Notes: a model not told the origin generated them from the letters alone. Counted from the stretch's first letter, positions 1 to 8,779 are shown. The stretch: DNA of 25,996 nucleotides from Flavobacteriaceae bacterium UBA2765 (GCA_002352665.1 DEIV01000030.1:27665-53660), one strand, 5' to 3'. Made by a program: numbers and translations.

Positions 1-1347
1 ACAGTAAACCTATCTACCAGTTCTCATTTGATGATGAGAGAAATTGACTGTATCAAGATCAATTTATCGGATGATGGTACATCTATTGCTACGCATCATA
101 TTATAGTTTATAATAATATTGTGCATGGTCAAAATGGTGATTATCCCAGTAATGGTATAAGAGTTTGGGCATTGTCACATCATATTTCGGTAGTAGGGAA
201 TCTAATTTATGATATAGGTGCCAATGACGCTATTGCTATTCATCCTGATGGTGCCGGAGTTGGTGCTGGAACTTCGCATTGGGTTTTAGATAATATTATT
301 ATAGGTAATTCAGGTATGGAAGATGGAATAGATATGGCTTATGCTACAGATTTAAATGCGATAGCGGATGTAAAAGTAGTTGCCAATCGTGTACAAATGC
401 TAGCACTTTCTGGTTTATCAACTAAAACCGGTAGAGGTCAGAAATGTGCAGGCGGAGGTCATGAGGGAAACTATTTTTGGTATGTAGGAAATATTTTTAC
501 AGGAAGTTCGCATATCGGCGTGAATCTGTACGGTCCAAAAACCAATAGCTATACCAGTGGAAATATTGCTTATGACAACGCCTTAAACGCTCAAAATCCA
601 AAAAATCAATGGGAAATGGGTTGGGCCGATACTAAAATGGATCATAATACTATAATTCAAACTGTAAGTTATCGTCTTCCAATAAATATAAGAAATGGTG
701 CAAATTCAGCTTTTACAGACAATCTTTTAATTCGTTCGGTTGACGGAACATATATTGGAGGTAGTGTGGGTGAACAAAGCAATAATGCACAGGTATTGAG
801 CGTTTCTGGTATTAATGTTCCTTCAAATACTGCGTACAATAATGACCCACGTAATTGGAGAAATGTTGATTTTGTAAATAATTTTACACCTGATAATACT
901 TGGTCAGAAATAAATGGGAATGATACACCGGGTGCTTTTGGTCCAAATAATAATTGGCTTGGACTAAATATCAAGGCTTTTGATAATTCACCACTTGAAA
1001 ATAGTGGTTGCGGTTGGGAAGGGCCTGCTTTGGTACAACAACGTTTGAACGAATTGGATATCAATTTTTGTAATTCTACGCTATCAACTAATGAGCTTGA
1101 TCAAGCTGATTTAACTATATTTCCAAACCCTGTTATAAATAATGAAATAGTAATTAGAGTGCCAACAACAATAACAGTTGATAATATTAATATTTATAAT
1201 ATACTAGGAAATAAAGTGTTATCTAAACATAATGTTAGTGATAAAAATAAGATTATATTAAAACCAAATCTTTCGGAAGGGATATATATTATAAAATTGA
1301 ATACTTCAGAAAAAGGGTTGATAAGTAAGAAGATTATAATAGAATAA
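1..1347 (+). CDS. T9SS-secreted right-handed beta-helix protein (5' partial)
   Basis: The reading frame is open from base 1, so the start codon and signal peptide lie outside the window; the first internal Met codon is at 28. The visible 448 residues have short, repeated Asn/Gly-rich beta-strand rungs (NNIVHG, VVGNLIYDIG, LDNIIIGNSG), typical of right-handed parallel beta-helix proteins such as polysaccharide lyases and hydrolases. The last roughly 80 residues form a T9SS type A sorting domain: FPNPV near its start, then NILGNKV and the SEGIYIIKL signature before a Lys-rich end. The family is normally exported by Sec and then moved across the outer membrane by T9SS, with the tail cleaved. Only 19 bases separate it from the next gene, which has a closely similar tail, so the two are probably co-transcribed. 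The substrate cannot be told; a pectate-lyase-like or chondroitinase-B-like role is only a guess. Confidence 0.85.
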   Translation, partial: TVNLSTSSHLMMREIDCIKINLSDDGTSIATHHIIVYNNIVHGQNGDYPSNGIRVWALSHHISVVGNLIYDIGANDAIAIHPDGAGVGAGTSHWVLDNIIIGNSGMEDGIDMAYATDLNAIADVKVVANRVQMLALSGLSTKTGRGQKCAGGGHEGNYFWYVGNIFTGSSHIGVNLYGPKTNSYTSGNIAYDNALNAQNPKNQWEMGWADTKMDHNTIIQTVSYRLPINIRNGANSAFTDNLLIRSVDGTYIGGSVGEQSNNAQVLSVSGINVPSNTAYNNDPRNWRNVDFVNNFTPDNTWSEINGNDTPGAFGPNNNWLGLNIKAFDNSPLENSGCGWEGPALVQQRLNELDINFCNSTLSTNELDQADLTIFPNPVINNEIVIRVPTTITVDNINIYNILGNKVLSKHNVSDKNKIILKPNLSEGIYIIKLNTSEKGLISKKIIIE

Positions 1348-1366
1348 ATTAATACCTTTTAACTAT

Positions 1367-2758
1367 ATGGATATTAAAAAAAATATGAAGACAATTAATG
1401 AAGAACTATATATATTTTTTTCAAAATATAAACTAACATTATTTTTTAGTTTGTTTCTTTTGACAGTAGCATCAGCACAATTTGACGTCTCATACACACC
1501 GCCAACACTTACTAATCCAACAAAAATAATACTCTCTAAAGGCTATCAAACAACACAAACATCTTCATCAGAAGTGTATTGTGGCTCAGGCAAAATATAT
1601 GAATTAAGTTTTGCAGATGATGAAGATGCATTGATAACTTTTGATGGAGGTGATGCATTACCTTATCCTGTAATTATCCGCGGAGGTAGAAATGTAATTT
1701 TACGTGGTTTAGAGATGGTAATGGAAACACAACCAGGGCAAGAACCAGGGACAAGAAATGTAGGTGGAAAAACAAATCCACACGCCATAGTACCCACATG
1801 TAGAGGTTTAGGACTTGATACAAAAAATGCAAAAGTGCATTGGGTAGAAGGATTGCATTTAGATATGAAAGGTCATGATGCAGATGGAATAGTATTAAAT
1901 GGAAGGCAAAGCAATACGGGTATTACTCAAGTAGTGATTCAAAATTCGTTAATAGAGGGAATAGAAGGAAGCGAAATTCTTCATGGTGATGTGTTACAGT
2001 TGCAAACGGGTACCATAAAAGATTTGATTTTTGAAAATATTACCATGAAACAATCTTCTGAAGGAATAACCATATCCTATCCAGTTCCCGTACCTTCAGG
2101 CATCGACGCCTCTAAATTAATCCTTGTAGATAATGTTGTTTTAAGAAATATGGATTACCATGTAGATACAAGATATATTGCAGATGATGATGAAGATGAA
2201 ACCATTTACGGACATTTTTTTGCTGGTTTTAATAATATGGACAAGAATCCACCTTGGATTATGGTAAAAAATTTCTCAATTGAAGGAGGTATTTATATAA
2301 ATCATAGTAATCCTGCTAATCAATATTGGTTTATGATAAAAGATAAACATTTTACATCTCCTGAACAGGCAGGTAAGATTATTTATGGAGTTACTTTAGA
2401 ATCACACCCTGATGTTCATTATAATCAATCTCCATCACAGGGTAATTTTGCTATAACAGCTGAAGTAGGAAGAAATTACAACAGTACTTTGGCAACAAAT
2501 GAATTTGAAAATGATATTGATGTGTCGGTTTACCCTAATCCCGTTGAAAATAATCAAATTAGAATTAGATTTTCAACGACCATCAAAATTGACCATGTCA
2601 TTATTCATGATATTTTAGGAAAGGAAGTTTATAGTAAGAGGGTTAAACCGCTGGAAAACATGCTCATTCTTAAACCGAATCTATCATCAGGTATTTATCA
2701 TATCAGGATAAATACAGAAGATAAAAGATCAATAATAAAAAAGTTTATTATAGATTAA
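1367..2758 (+). CDS. T9SS-secreted beta-helix-like protein
   Basis: 463 residues. A hydrophobic segment at about 23-36 followed by ASAQ is a Sec signal peptide with a long N-region; an alternative ATG at 1385 (residue 7) would shorten it. The middle contains beta-helix-like rungs (VIIRGGRNVILRGLEM, HWVEGLHLDMKGHDADGI, VVIQNSLIEGIEG, LIFENITMKQSSEGI), which suggests a parallel beta-helix fold. The C-terminal 80 residues are a T9SS type A sorting domain (YPNPVENN, HDILGKEV, SSGIYHIRIN) very close to that of the upstream gene. The product is probably a cell-surface or released carbohydrate-active protein. I do not recognise the exact family and see no obvious catalytic motif. It is likely transcribed with the preceding gene. 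Confidence 0.88.
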   Translation: MDIKKNMKTINEELYIFFSKYKLTLFFSLFLLTVASAQFDVSYTPPTLTNPTKIILSKGYQTTQTSSSEVYCGSGKIYELSFADDEDALITFDGGDALPYPVIIRGGRNVILRGLEMVMETQPGQEPGTRNVGGKTNPHAIVPTCRGLGLDTKNAKVHWVEGLHLDMKGHDADGIVLNGRQSNTGITQVVIQNSLIEGIEGSEILHGDVLQLQTGTIKDLIFENITMKQSSEGITISYPVPVPSGIDASKLILVDNVVLRNMDYHVDTRYIADDDEDETIYGHFFAGFNNMDKNPPWIMVKNFSIEGGIYINHSNPANQYWFMIKDKHFTSPEQAGKIIYGVTLESHPDVHYNQSPSQGNFAITAEVGRNYNSTLATNEFENDIDVSVYPNPVENNQIRIRFSTTIKIDHVIIHDILGKEVYSKRVKPLENMLILKPNLSSGIYHIRINTEDKRSIIKKFIID

Positions 2759-2899
2759 TAGATAACAGTATAAGATTGATGCATTTGTAATTTTATATGA
2801 CAAAATACGACTTATTTATAGTGAATATAATAAAATATTGTATATTTATCTAAAATAACACATTAAAAATAGTAATTTAATAATATAAAAATAATTTAT

Positions 2900-3283
2900 A
2901 TGAAAGTCTTAAAGAAAAATCAAAAACACACTAAGTTTAATGTAAATAAAAAAGTGTCAATAGTACTGATGCTATTTACATTTATTATGTTTTCTTGTTC
3001 TTCTGATGATAGTAATCCTGACCCAGATCTGGATCCGGATGTAACGTATGCTAAATCTATTAAATCTATTATAGATGGTAGTTGTTTAGATTGTCATGGC
3101 AGTTCCGTTGCAAATGGTGCTCCTATGTCTTTAACTACATTTGATGAGGTTAAAGAGGCGGTACAAAATAGAGGATTAATAGGACGGGTAGAAAATGGCT
3201 CAATGCCTCCTGCAGGAACTGATTTAACTGCTGCACAAGTAGCTTTAATTAAAGCTTGGGAAACTGCAAATTTTCCTCAGTAA
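2900..3283 (+). CDS. Small mono-haem cytochrome c lipoprotein
   Basis: 127 residues. The N-terminus has a lipoprotein signal peptide: basic residues, a hydrophobic run at about 19-31 and the lipobox ending in Cys33, followed by SSDD, the acidic +2 region usual for Bacteroidota surface or periplasmic lipoproteins. An acidic Asp/Pro linker precedes one haem c attachment motif, CLDCH (Cys62, Cys65, His66). A likely distal axial ligand is Met102 in the segment NGSMPPAG, matching the class I cytochrome c pattern. The predicted role is electron transfer at the outer or inner membrane. A 141-base gap separates it from the T9SS gene upstream, so it may have its own promoter. A hairpin terminator follows directly. 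Confidence 0.85.
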   Translation: MKVLKKNQKHTKFNVNKKVSIVLMLFTFIMFSCSSDDSNPDPDLDPDVTYAKSIKSIIDGSCLDCHGSSVANGAPMSLTTFDEVKEAVQNRGLIGRVENGSMPPAGTDLTAAQVALIKAWETANFPQ

Positions 3284-3295
3284 TATAATTATCCT

Positions 3296-3340
3296 AACTT
3301 AAGAGTGTTTAATTAGGAACGCTCTTAAGTTATAGTACTT
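3296..3340 (+). terminator. Intrinsic terminator after cytochrome c lipoprotein gene
   Basis: A 12-bp stem (AACTTAAGAGTG at 3296-3307 with CGCTCTTAAGTT at 3320-3331, one G-T wobble) encloses a 12-nt loop. The downstream tract is only moderately T-rich, so termination strength is uncertain. It lies between convergent genes. Confidence 0.6.
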
Positions 3341-3378
3341 TCATTTTTACTACGATTTTACCAGAAAACCTGAGACTT

Positions 3379-3942
3379 TTAATTTTGATCTATGATCTTG
3401 ATAACTCTAGCTGGGTTTCCAGCTGCAAAAACATTATCAGGTATATTTTCAGTAACCACTGATCCTGCTCCAATAACAGTACCATTACCTATGGTTACAC
3501 CCGGACAAATTATAGCGGCACCACCAATCCAAACATCATTCCCAATAGTTATTGGTTTTGCAAATTCTAACCAAGAGGCTCTTGCTTTTGCTTCAAGTGG
3601 ATGCGTTGCCGTATAAATTTGAACATTAGGTCCAAGCATTACACGATGGCCTATGTTTACTTCCATTACATCTAAAATACAGCAGTTGAAATTCATAAAA
3701 ACCTGATTGCCTAATTTTATATTATAACCATAATCACAATAAAAAGGAGGTTCTATATAAAAGCCTTTGCCTATTTTACCAAAAAGGTCATAAAATAATT
3801 TCTTTCTTTCCTTTTGCTCATTCTCTCCTAAAATATTAATTTTTTGAAAAAGTAAACGAGCATTATGCCTTTCGCTTACTAATGCATTATCATTAGGATT
3901 ATAGAGTTCTCCTAATAACATCTTTTCTTTTTCACTTTTCAT
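3379..3942 (-). CDS. Maltose/galactoside O-acetyltransferase family protein
   Basis: 187 residues, the usual length for the LacA/Maa/NodL family. The N-terminal Mac domain (MLLGELYNPNDNALVSERHN region, residues 8-27) is followed by left-handed parallel beta-helix hexapeptide repeats (IKLGNQ, VNIGHR, ITIGND, VTIGNG, TVIGAG). His114 in TATHPL matches the catalytic histidine of this family, and the end GNPARVIK is the classic tail. The enzyme transfers acetyl from acetyl-CoA to a sugar hydroxyl in the cytoplasm; the real acceptor cannot be inferred. It starts at an ATG at 3942. It sits downstream of the cold-shock gene but is separated from it by a strong terminator, so it is probably transcribed separately. 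Confidence 0.9.
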   Translation of the reverse strand: MKSEKEKMLLGELYNPNDNALVSERHNARLLFQKINILGENEQKERKKLFYDLFGKIGKGFYIEPPFYCDYGYNIKLGNQVFMNFNCCILDVMEVNIGHRVMLGPNVQIYTATHPLEAKARASWLEFAKPITIGNDVWIGGAAIICPGVTIGNGTVIGAGSVVTENIPDNVFAAGNPARVIKIIDQN

Positions 3943-3993
3943 TTTAAAACAAGTATTGGTTATTACATAATTATGCTATAATCTAGATTTAAG

Positions 3994-4028
3994 AAATAAA
4001 AAAAGCCTATCAAATTTGATAGGCCTTT
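3994..4028 (-). terminator. Intrinsic terminator of the cold-shock gene
   Basis: GCCTATCAAATTTGATAGGC at 4005-4024 is a perfect palindrome. On the minus strand it is followed by seven T residues, giving a textbook Rho-independent terminator about 30 bases after the csp stop codon. Confidence 0.85.
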
Positions 4029-4055
4029 GTAAGTAAAAATTTTAAAAAGTATATA

Positions 4056-4247
4056 TTAAATCACTTTTACATTTACTGCGTTTAGTCCTTTTCTACCTTC
4101 CTGTAAATCGAATTCAACTTCATCGCCTTCACGTACTTCGTCGATTAAACCAGAAATGTGTACAAAATGTTCTTTGTTAGATCCTTCTTCAGTTATAAAA
4201 CCGAATCCTTTTGATTCATTGAAGAATTTTACTGTTCCTTTACTCAT
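4056..4247 (-). CDS. Cold-shock domain protein (CspA family)
   Basis: 63 residues, one cold-shock domain. It begins MSKGTVKFFNESKGFGFI and holds both RNA-binding motifs: RNP1 (KGFGFI, residues 13-18) and RNP2 (HFVHIS, about residues 27-32). Family members bind single-stranded RNA or DNA and melt mRNA structure. The ATG at 4247 was chosen over a TTG at 4280 because the TTG lies inside a TATCTTTG promoter -7 box and the residues between do not fit the family. A clear terminator follows, so it is a single-gene transcript. Confidence 0.93.
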   Translation of the reverse strand: MSKGTVKFFNESKGFGFITEEGSNKEHFVHISGLIDEVREGDEVEFDLQEGRKGLNAVNVKVI

Positions 4248-4277
4248 TTTAAAAAAATTATTTATTAATATTAGCCA

Positions 4278-4285
4278 CAAAGATA
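4278..4285 (-). promoter_or_regulatory. Bacteroidota-type -7 box for csp
   Basis: TATCTTTG on the minus strand matches the Bacteroidota -7 consensus TAnnTTTG. It would give a leader of about 20-25 bases before the csp ATG. A -33 TTG is not evident. Confidence 0.5.
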
Positions 4286-4406
4286 ATGTTTTTTTAAATA
4301 CAGAAGAAATTTTTTTTAACGTTTGTTATTTTAGCTAATATTTGTCCTATTTTTAAGTAGATGAGACAATTATATCCTTTTAATTACATCGATTAAAGTG
4401 TCCAAA

Positions 4407-5603
4407 TTAATCCTTAAAAACATCTGTTTTTGCTAAATTAATTATACCTAAATCATTTGCATTTAGCATTCTTTTAGAGCGTAAATATCTGTTAAAATTA
4501 TAATCGTCATAATTAGATGCATTTTTATCTACACTACTTATATGTACACGCCCGGAAGCATGTATAAATTCATTATTGCCTATCCACATACCAACATGTA
4601 CAACGCGTTCCTTTTTACTTTCAGTAGCAGGAACTCCAAAAAAAAGTAAATCCCCGGGTTTTAAATTATCAAAGTTCTTTTTATCATCTGAAAGCTCTCC
4701 AACATGAATTTGTTGTGAGGCATCTCTGGGGATAACCATTCCATTTAAAAAATATATAGTTTTGGTAAATCCACTACAGTCAACACCCTTAGAAGAGGTG
4801 CCTCCCCATAAATAGGGGAGACCCATTAAAGATTTTGAGGTTTTCATCAAGCTTTCTTGAGTTGGATTTAAGTTGGCCAACCATTCATTATATTTTTTTG
4901 ATTGACTTTTATTTACATAAGCTATTCTAGAATCAGGGTAATGAACTTGATAAAAATCTTTTTGCTCATCTTTGAGAACCATAACATCTCCGGCTACCAA
5001 GTCAGACACCACCTGCGTATTTTCATCAGATTGTTCATATGATAGCCCATAAGTATCTAGAAAAATAATTTTATCAGATAGCTTCCATGAAGCATAAGTT
5101 TCTTTTGTCATTAATTGAAGTCCACCAGCATCTACCCATGATAAATATTTATCAGGTGTTTGAATAAGATACCAATTATCTTTCTTCTTATAGACCAAGA
5201 CTGGTGTACCTAGTGTTGCCTGAGTTGCCAATTCGGCTGAATGTGATGGTTTACTTCGTAAATTGGCCACAGAAATTTTTATAACACCTCGTGTTTGACC
5301 ACCAAGAGTTACTTCTGGCAATATTTTGATACTATCTATAAAAGAGATATTTTCTTTTTTTAAATTATCTTTTAAGGTGCTAACAGCATCCATAATATTT
5401 GACTCTCCTTTGAGGACAATTTCAGTATTATTTTGAATAGCAATTATATCAAACAGAGCGACACGTTTATCAGGAGCAAATTCATTTTTAATGGCTAAGA
5501 TCTGTTTTTCTAAAGGGTTTTCTGATACTTTTTCTTTGCTTGTACAAGAGGTTAAGAGTAAAAAACCTAAAAAAAGTGACAAAAATATAAGATTGGTCTT
5601 CAT
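4407..5603 (-). CDS. NlpC/P60 cell-wall endopeptidase lipoprotein with SH3 domains
   Basis: 398 residues. A lipoprotein signal peptide ends in LLTSC (Cys20). Residues around 108-162 (VANLRSKPSHSAE, then WYLIQTPDKYLSWVDAGGL) are a bacterial SH3 domain, and a second SH3-like stretch seems to follow at about 180-235. The C-terminal NlpC/P60 domain starts near 250 and carries the catalytic Cys276 in GVDCSGF, His336 in VVHVGMW and His348 in FIHASG, so the triad appears complete. Such proteins cut peptide stems in peptidoglycan, commonly gamma-D-Glu-diamino-acid bonds. The gene starts 32 bases after the ROK kinase gene on the same strand, so they are likely co-transcribed; no functional link between the two is obvious. 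Confidence 0.92.
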   Translation of the reverse strand: MKTNLIFLSLFLGFLLLTSCTSKEKVSENPLEKQILAIKNEFAPDKRVALFDIIAIQNNTEIVLKGESNIMDAVSTLKDNLKKENISFIDSIKILPEVTLGGQTRGVIKISVANLRSKPSHSAELATQATLGTPVLVYKKKDNWYLIQTPDKYLSWVDAGGLQLMTKETYASWKLSDKIIFLDTYGLSYEQSDENTQVVSDLVAGDVMVLKDEQKDFYQVHYPDSRIAYVNKSQSKKYNEWLANLNPTQESLMKTSKSLMGLPYLWGGTSSKGVDCSGFTKTIYFLNGMVIPRDASQQIHVGELSDDKKNFDNLKPGDLLFFGVPATESKKERVVHVGMWIGNNEFIHASGRVHISSVDKNASNYDDYNFNRYLRSKRMLNANDLGIINLAKTDVFKD

Positions 5604-5635
5604 AATAGATGATTAAATTTACATTCAAAAAATTA

Positions 5636-6367
5636 TTATTTTGCTTTTAGAGCAGCACCAACAATCCCTGCTTCATTTTCAAATTGAGAGGCTATTACCG
5701 GTACACTAACCGTAAGTTGATCTTTAAATTTATCTATTTTTTTACTGGCACCGCCACCTAAAATAATAAGATCTGGTGAAACCACTTGCACCACAAATTC
5801 CAAAAAATTATTAAAACGTTTGCCCCATTCTTTATAAGACAAGTCCTCACGTTTACGAGCAGAGTCAGCTGCATAATGTTCGTAATATTTATATTTTTTA
5901 TATGGAATAGTACCTAATTCTATATTTGGTATAAGCTTACCGTCATGAAATAAACCGGAACCAAGACCTGTACCAATCGTAATCATTATTACAGAACCTT
6001 TATGTCCTTTACCCGAACCAAAAGTCATAGCAGCCAAGCCTGCTGCATCAGCATCATTGACTATTTTAAAATCTAGCCCTGTATGTTGTTTGAATAAATC
6101 ATCGGCTTGTATGCCTATCCAACTTTTATGAATATTACTTGCAGACATTACTTTACCGTGAGATATAATTGATGGGAAACCACATCCTACCTTGCCTTTC
6201 CAATTAAAATGATTAACCATTTCAGCTATTTCTTCTGCCACATCACTGGGCATAGCACCCTTAGGCGTTGGAATTCTATGTTTTTCTGAGACTAATTCTC
6301 CGGTTTCAATATTTACAATCGCTCCTTTAATTCCGGTGCCACCCACATCTATTCCTAAAATTTCCAT
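5636..6367 (-). CDS. ppgK: ROK-family kinase, polyphosphate-glucokinase-like
   Basis: 243 residues, the length of polyphosphate glucokinases. The N-terminal phosphate-binding loop DVGGTGIKG (residues 7-15), the catalytic Asp105 in VNDADAAG and the second phosphate loop GTGLGSGLF (132-140) are all present, as is a C-terminal LGGGASKK motif. ROK proteins with this short architecture and the SASNIHKSWIG segment phosphorylate glucose to glucose-6-phosphate with polyphosphate or ATP. Phosphate-donor preference cannot be read from sequence. It lacks the usual ROK zinc site (CxCGxxGC), as expected for this subgroup. It heads a probable two-gene unit with the NlpC/P60 gene. A TAATTTTG -7-like box lies at 6509-6516 on the minus strand, but far upstream. 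Confidence 0.88.
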   Translation of the reverse strand: MEILGIDVGGTGIKGAIVNIETGELVSEKHRIPTPKGAMPSDVAEEIAEMVNHFNWKGKVGCGFPSIISHGKVMSASNIHKSWIGIQADDLFKQHTGLDFKIVNDADAAGLAAMTFGSGKGHKGSVIMITIGTGLGSGLFHDGKLIPNIELGTIPYKKYKYYEHYAADSARKREDLSYKEWGKRFNNFLEFVVQVVSPDLIILGGGASKKIDKFKDQLTVSVPVIASQFENEAGIVGAALKAK

Positions 6368-6645
6368 ATGTAATTGTTATTTAAGTATTTAACCCTCATT
6401 ATGCGTTAAAACCATATATTATTTCCAGTACTTATCGAGATAAAACTACTGCAAAATATATCTTCGCCTCAGAAGTACATTTTTAACTTACGAATAGCGA
6501 TACCAGACCAAAATTAGAAAATGTTTTTTTATGGTGCTTTTAGCTCTCATACGAATTCCTAAAGCATAATATAGGTTTAATTATTAAAAGTTTAAAATTG
6601 CTAATAATAGTTGGGATAAACAAATCATGCACAGACTTAATTTAT

Positions 6646-6653
6646 TATTTTTG
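6646..6653 (+). promoter_or_regulatory. -7 box for rdgB, start site at or near the ATG
   Basis: TATTTTTG fits TAnnTTTG exactly and ends only 7 bases before the rdgB ATG at 6661. Transcription would therefore begin at or within a few bases of the start codon. No convincing TTG is seen at the -33 distance. Confidence 0.5.
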
Positions 6654-6660
6654 CGGTAAT

Positions 6661-7233
6661 ATGAAATTAGTTTTTGCTACACATAATTTGAATAAACTTA
6701 ATGAAGTACAACAATTAATGCCTAAACATATTATTTTGTTGAGTCTAGAAGATATTGGTTGTACAGAAGAAATTTTAGAAACAGCTGGCACCTTATTAGG
6801 TAATGCCATGCTAAAAGCTAATTTTATTACACAACAATATGGTTTTGATTGTTTTGCAGACGATACAGGATTAGAAGTTAATGCTTTAAATGGTGAGCCT
6901 GGCGTATATTCTGCTCGGTATGCGGGGCAAGAAAATAATGCCGCTTCAAATATGAAAAAATTACTCTCAAATCTTGAACATGTTGAAAGTCGACAGGCAC
7001 AATTTAAAACGGTAATTGTATTAAATTTAAAAGAAAAACAATATGTTTTTGAAGGAAATTGTAAGGGGGAAATTCTAAAGAATAAACAAGGGGAAAATGG
7101 TTTTGGATATGATCCTATTTTTAAACCAAAAGGTTATCATAGATCATTTGCCGAGTTAACAATTAAGGAAAAAGGTAATATTAGCCATAGAGGAAAAGCT
7201 ATTCAAAAGTTAGTGGCATTTTTAAGTACGTGA
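6661..7233 (+). CDS. rdgB: dITP/XTP pyrophosphatase (RdgB/HAM1 family)
   Basis: 190 residues, standard for the family. Motifs in order: FATHNLNKLNEV (residues 5-16, substrate-binding loop), FADDTGLEV (65-73, Asp68 catalytic/metal), PGVYSARYAG (80-89), GFGYDPIF (147-154) and ISHRGKA (174-180). The enzyme hydrolyses non-canonical purine triphosphates (ITP, dITP, XTP) to monophosphates in the cytoplasm and keeps them out of DNA. The ATG at 6661 was chosen; an upstream in-frame TTG at 6598 would add 21 residues that do not fit the family and would run through the promoter box. It stands alone between divergent and convergent neighbours. Confidence 0.95.
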   Translation: MKLVFATHNLNKLNEVQQLMPKHIILLSLEDIGCTEEILETAGTLLGNAMLKANFITQQYGFDCFADDTGLEVNALNGEPGVYSARYAGQENNAASNMKKLLSNLEHVESRQAQFKTVIVLNLKEKQYVFEGNCKGEILKNKQGENGFGYDPIFKPKGYHRSFAELTIKEKGNISHRGKAIQKLVAFLST

Positions 7234-7369
7234 TTTACTTGTTTTAAGCGATGAGTATTTTGAATAAAATTTGTGAATTTGAAGCGTACCTTATGATTGT
7301 AGCTAAGGTGTAAATATCATCTTAAAAAGATATGGTTTTTAACCACAGTTCTTGGTTCTATAGTATTAT

Positions 7370-7945
7370 TTATTCCAATTTATTGTATTCATATCGATAT
7401 TTTCGGGTTTGTCCATCTAAAAAAATAAAAATCAAAAAAGCACCAGATCTATGATTTGCTATATCAAAAATCAGATTTCCGTTTTTTGATGTTGTCAATC
7501 GCGTTTTCTTGATATCAATAGCACCAGCAATATATGGCACAAATAAAAAGCCAACATTTTTATTCTTTAGATATAAATATCCATCACTTTTCAGTTTGGT
7601 TTTAATAATTCTTTCTCTAAAGATTATACTATTTTCAAGGTAACTGATTTTAAGCTTTTTCTTATTCAGAACTTTTAATTCAACATGGTAGGTTTTTAGT
7701 GTGTCAAATTGTAACGTGTCTTTTAGTAATTTCCTATCGATTTCGGTTAGAAAATTATTGTACACCCAATAGTTATTGCTAACGCTATCTGCCTTACTAT
7801 TTGATATTCCATATTTTCCATTTAAATCAGTTAACGTTTTTTCCGTTAAAGGATTCTGATTTATAAGATTCTTTTTAAATGAAGCACAACTTTGAAAGTA
7901 CAAAGTAGAAATGATTATAGTTATAAGTAAAATTTGTTTTTTCAA
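7370..7945 (-). CDS. Hypothetical lipoprotein
   Basis: 191 residues starting at a TTG (no ATG before the upstream in-frame stop). A clear lipoprotein signal peptide (MKKQILLITIIIS to FQSC, Cys20) is followed by CASFKK. The rest is basic and beta-rich with no motif I recognise; VGFLFVPYIAGAID (about 130-143) is the most hydrophobic stretch. The next gene upstream on the same strand also encodes a protein of unknown function, 92 bases away. It is convergent with rdgB. The function is unknown; an outer-membrane-associated lipoprotein is likely. Confidence 0.75.
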   Translation of the reverse strand: MKKQILLITIIISTLYFQSCASFKKNLINQNPLTEKTLTDLNGKYGISNSKADSVSNNYWVYNNFLTEIDRKLLKDTLQFDTLKTYHVELKVLNKKKLKISYLENSIIFRERIIKTKLKSDGYLYLKNKNVGFLFVPYIAGAIDIKKTRLTTSKNGNLIFDIANHRSGAFLIFIFLDGQTRKYRYEYNKLE

Positions 7946-8020
7946 GTTGTTTTAAATGAAATGTACAATTATATAAACCAACCTAAGTCCGGTAGGCATA
8001 TTGCACTTATATACCTTTCA

Positions 8021-8034
8021 TATATATATATATA
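8021..8034. repeat. (TA)7 microsatellite
   Basis: Seven TA units lie directly after the stop codon of the minus-strand gene at 8038 and before the lipoprotein gene. Possibly just an AT-rich intergenic slippage tract. Confidence 0.6.
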
Positions 8035-8037
8035 GAA

Positions 8038-8559
8038 TTAAAATATTTTTCCTACCTCACTTTTTATATAAGACAATGCAATATGAGTAGGAGATTCTTT
8101 ATCAGCTGTTTTTGTCAATATGGCTTCACGCATAGCATTGGCATCTTTTATTTCTGTATTCACCATAACATTCCTTATTGTGTTTACGGTAGCATTTTTT
8201 GCCGTTACAATTACATTCCAACAGGCATCTGTTACATAAATTTGTTGAGATAAATTATGGTCAAATTCTTGGTCTATAGTAGCTAATAATTTTTTATGAT
8301 AGGCAACTTTATCATCACCATTTGGACTAATTCTTACAATAATATTATGTGGTGAAATGCGTTCTAAGAACAAGCTCATTCTTTCGTAAGCCTGTAACCT
8401 TAAAGGTAATGCCACACTTTGTTTTTCTTTTCTGAGCAAGTAATTTCTTCGATTGTTTTCATTTTTAATATGTTGTTTAAAAAAGAAATAGGCCACCAAA
8501 CCTGTAATTATTGCTGGAATGGTGTAACTTAAAAGCTCAATAAATTTTGTAGTATTCAT
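8038..8559 (-). CDS. Membrane-anchored protein of unknown function
   Basis: 173 residues. One N-terminal transmembrane helix (about 9-28, LSYTIPAIITGLVAYFFFKQ) is followed by a basic stretch (KNENNRRNYLLRKEKQ), so the bulk is probably cytoplasmic. The soluble part has a conserved-looking core LPLRLQAYERMSLFLERISP and helical segments with Gln/Asn/Asp-rich surfaces. It resembles a small uncharacterised Bacteroidota family with one TM helix and the LRLQAYER motif, but I cannot name it with certainty. It is divergent from the OmpP1/FadL gene; its own -7 box lies at 8583-8590. Confidence 0.78.
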   Translation of the reverse strand: MNTTKFIELLSYTIPAIITGLVAYFFFKQHIKNENNRRNYLLRKEKQSVALPLRLQAYERMSLFLERISPHNIIVRISPNGDDKVAYHKKLLATIDQEFDHNLSQQIYVTDACWNVIVTAKNATVNTIRNVMVNTEIKDANAMREAILTKTADKESPTHIALSYIKSEVGKIF

Positions 8560-8582
8560 AAATTAGGTTAAAAATTGAGTTT

Positions 8583-8590
8583 CAAATTTA
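8583..8590 (-). promoter_or_regulatory. -7 box for the 8038-8559 gene
   Basis: TAAATTTG on the minus strand matches TAnnTTTG exactly, about 24 bases upstream of the ATG at 8559. No -33 TTG is evident. Confidence 0.4.
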
Positions 8591-8779
8591 CATATTTTTT
8601 TTATTCTATTGATGTGAATATTTCTGTAGATTATACTAAAAAAGAAACTTAATAATTTTTTAATATTTTTTTGATAAAGTGACAATTATCATCCTTTTCA
8701 GGTGTAAGTATATATAATTTAGCCTTAAATTAATAAATCATCTGTAACATTTGATACACAAGTATCTGTTTACTTTTTA

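Noticed and set aside
669..1064. 131-residue ORF on the minus strand
   Set aside because: It lies wholly inside the T9SS beta-helix gene, has no recognisable motif and follows the codon shadow of the plus strand.
4278..4280. TTG start for csp giving a longer N-terminus
   Set aside because: It falls within the predicted -7 box and the added residues do not match the family.
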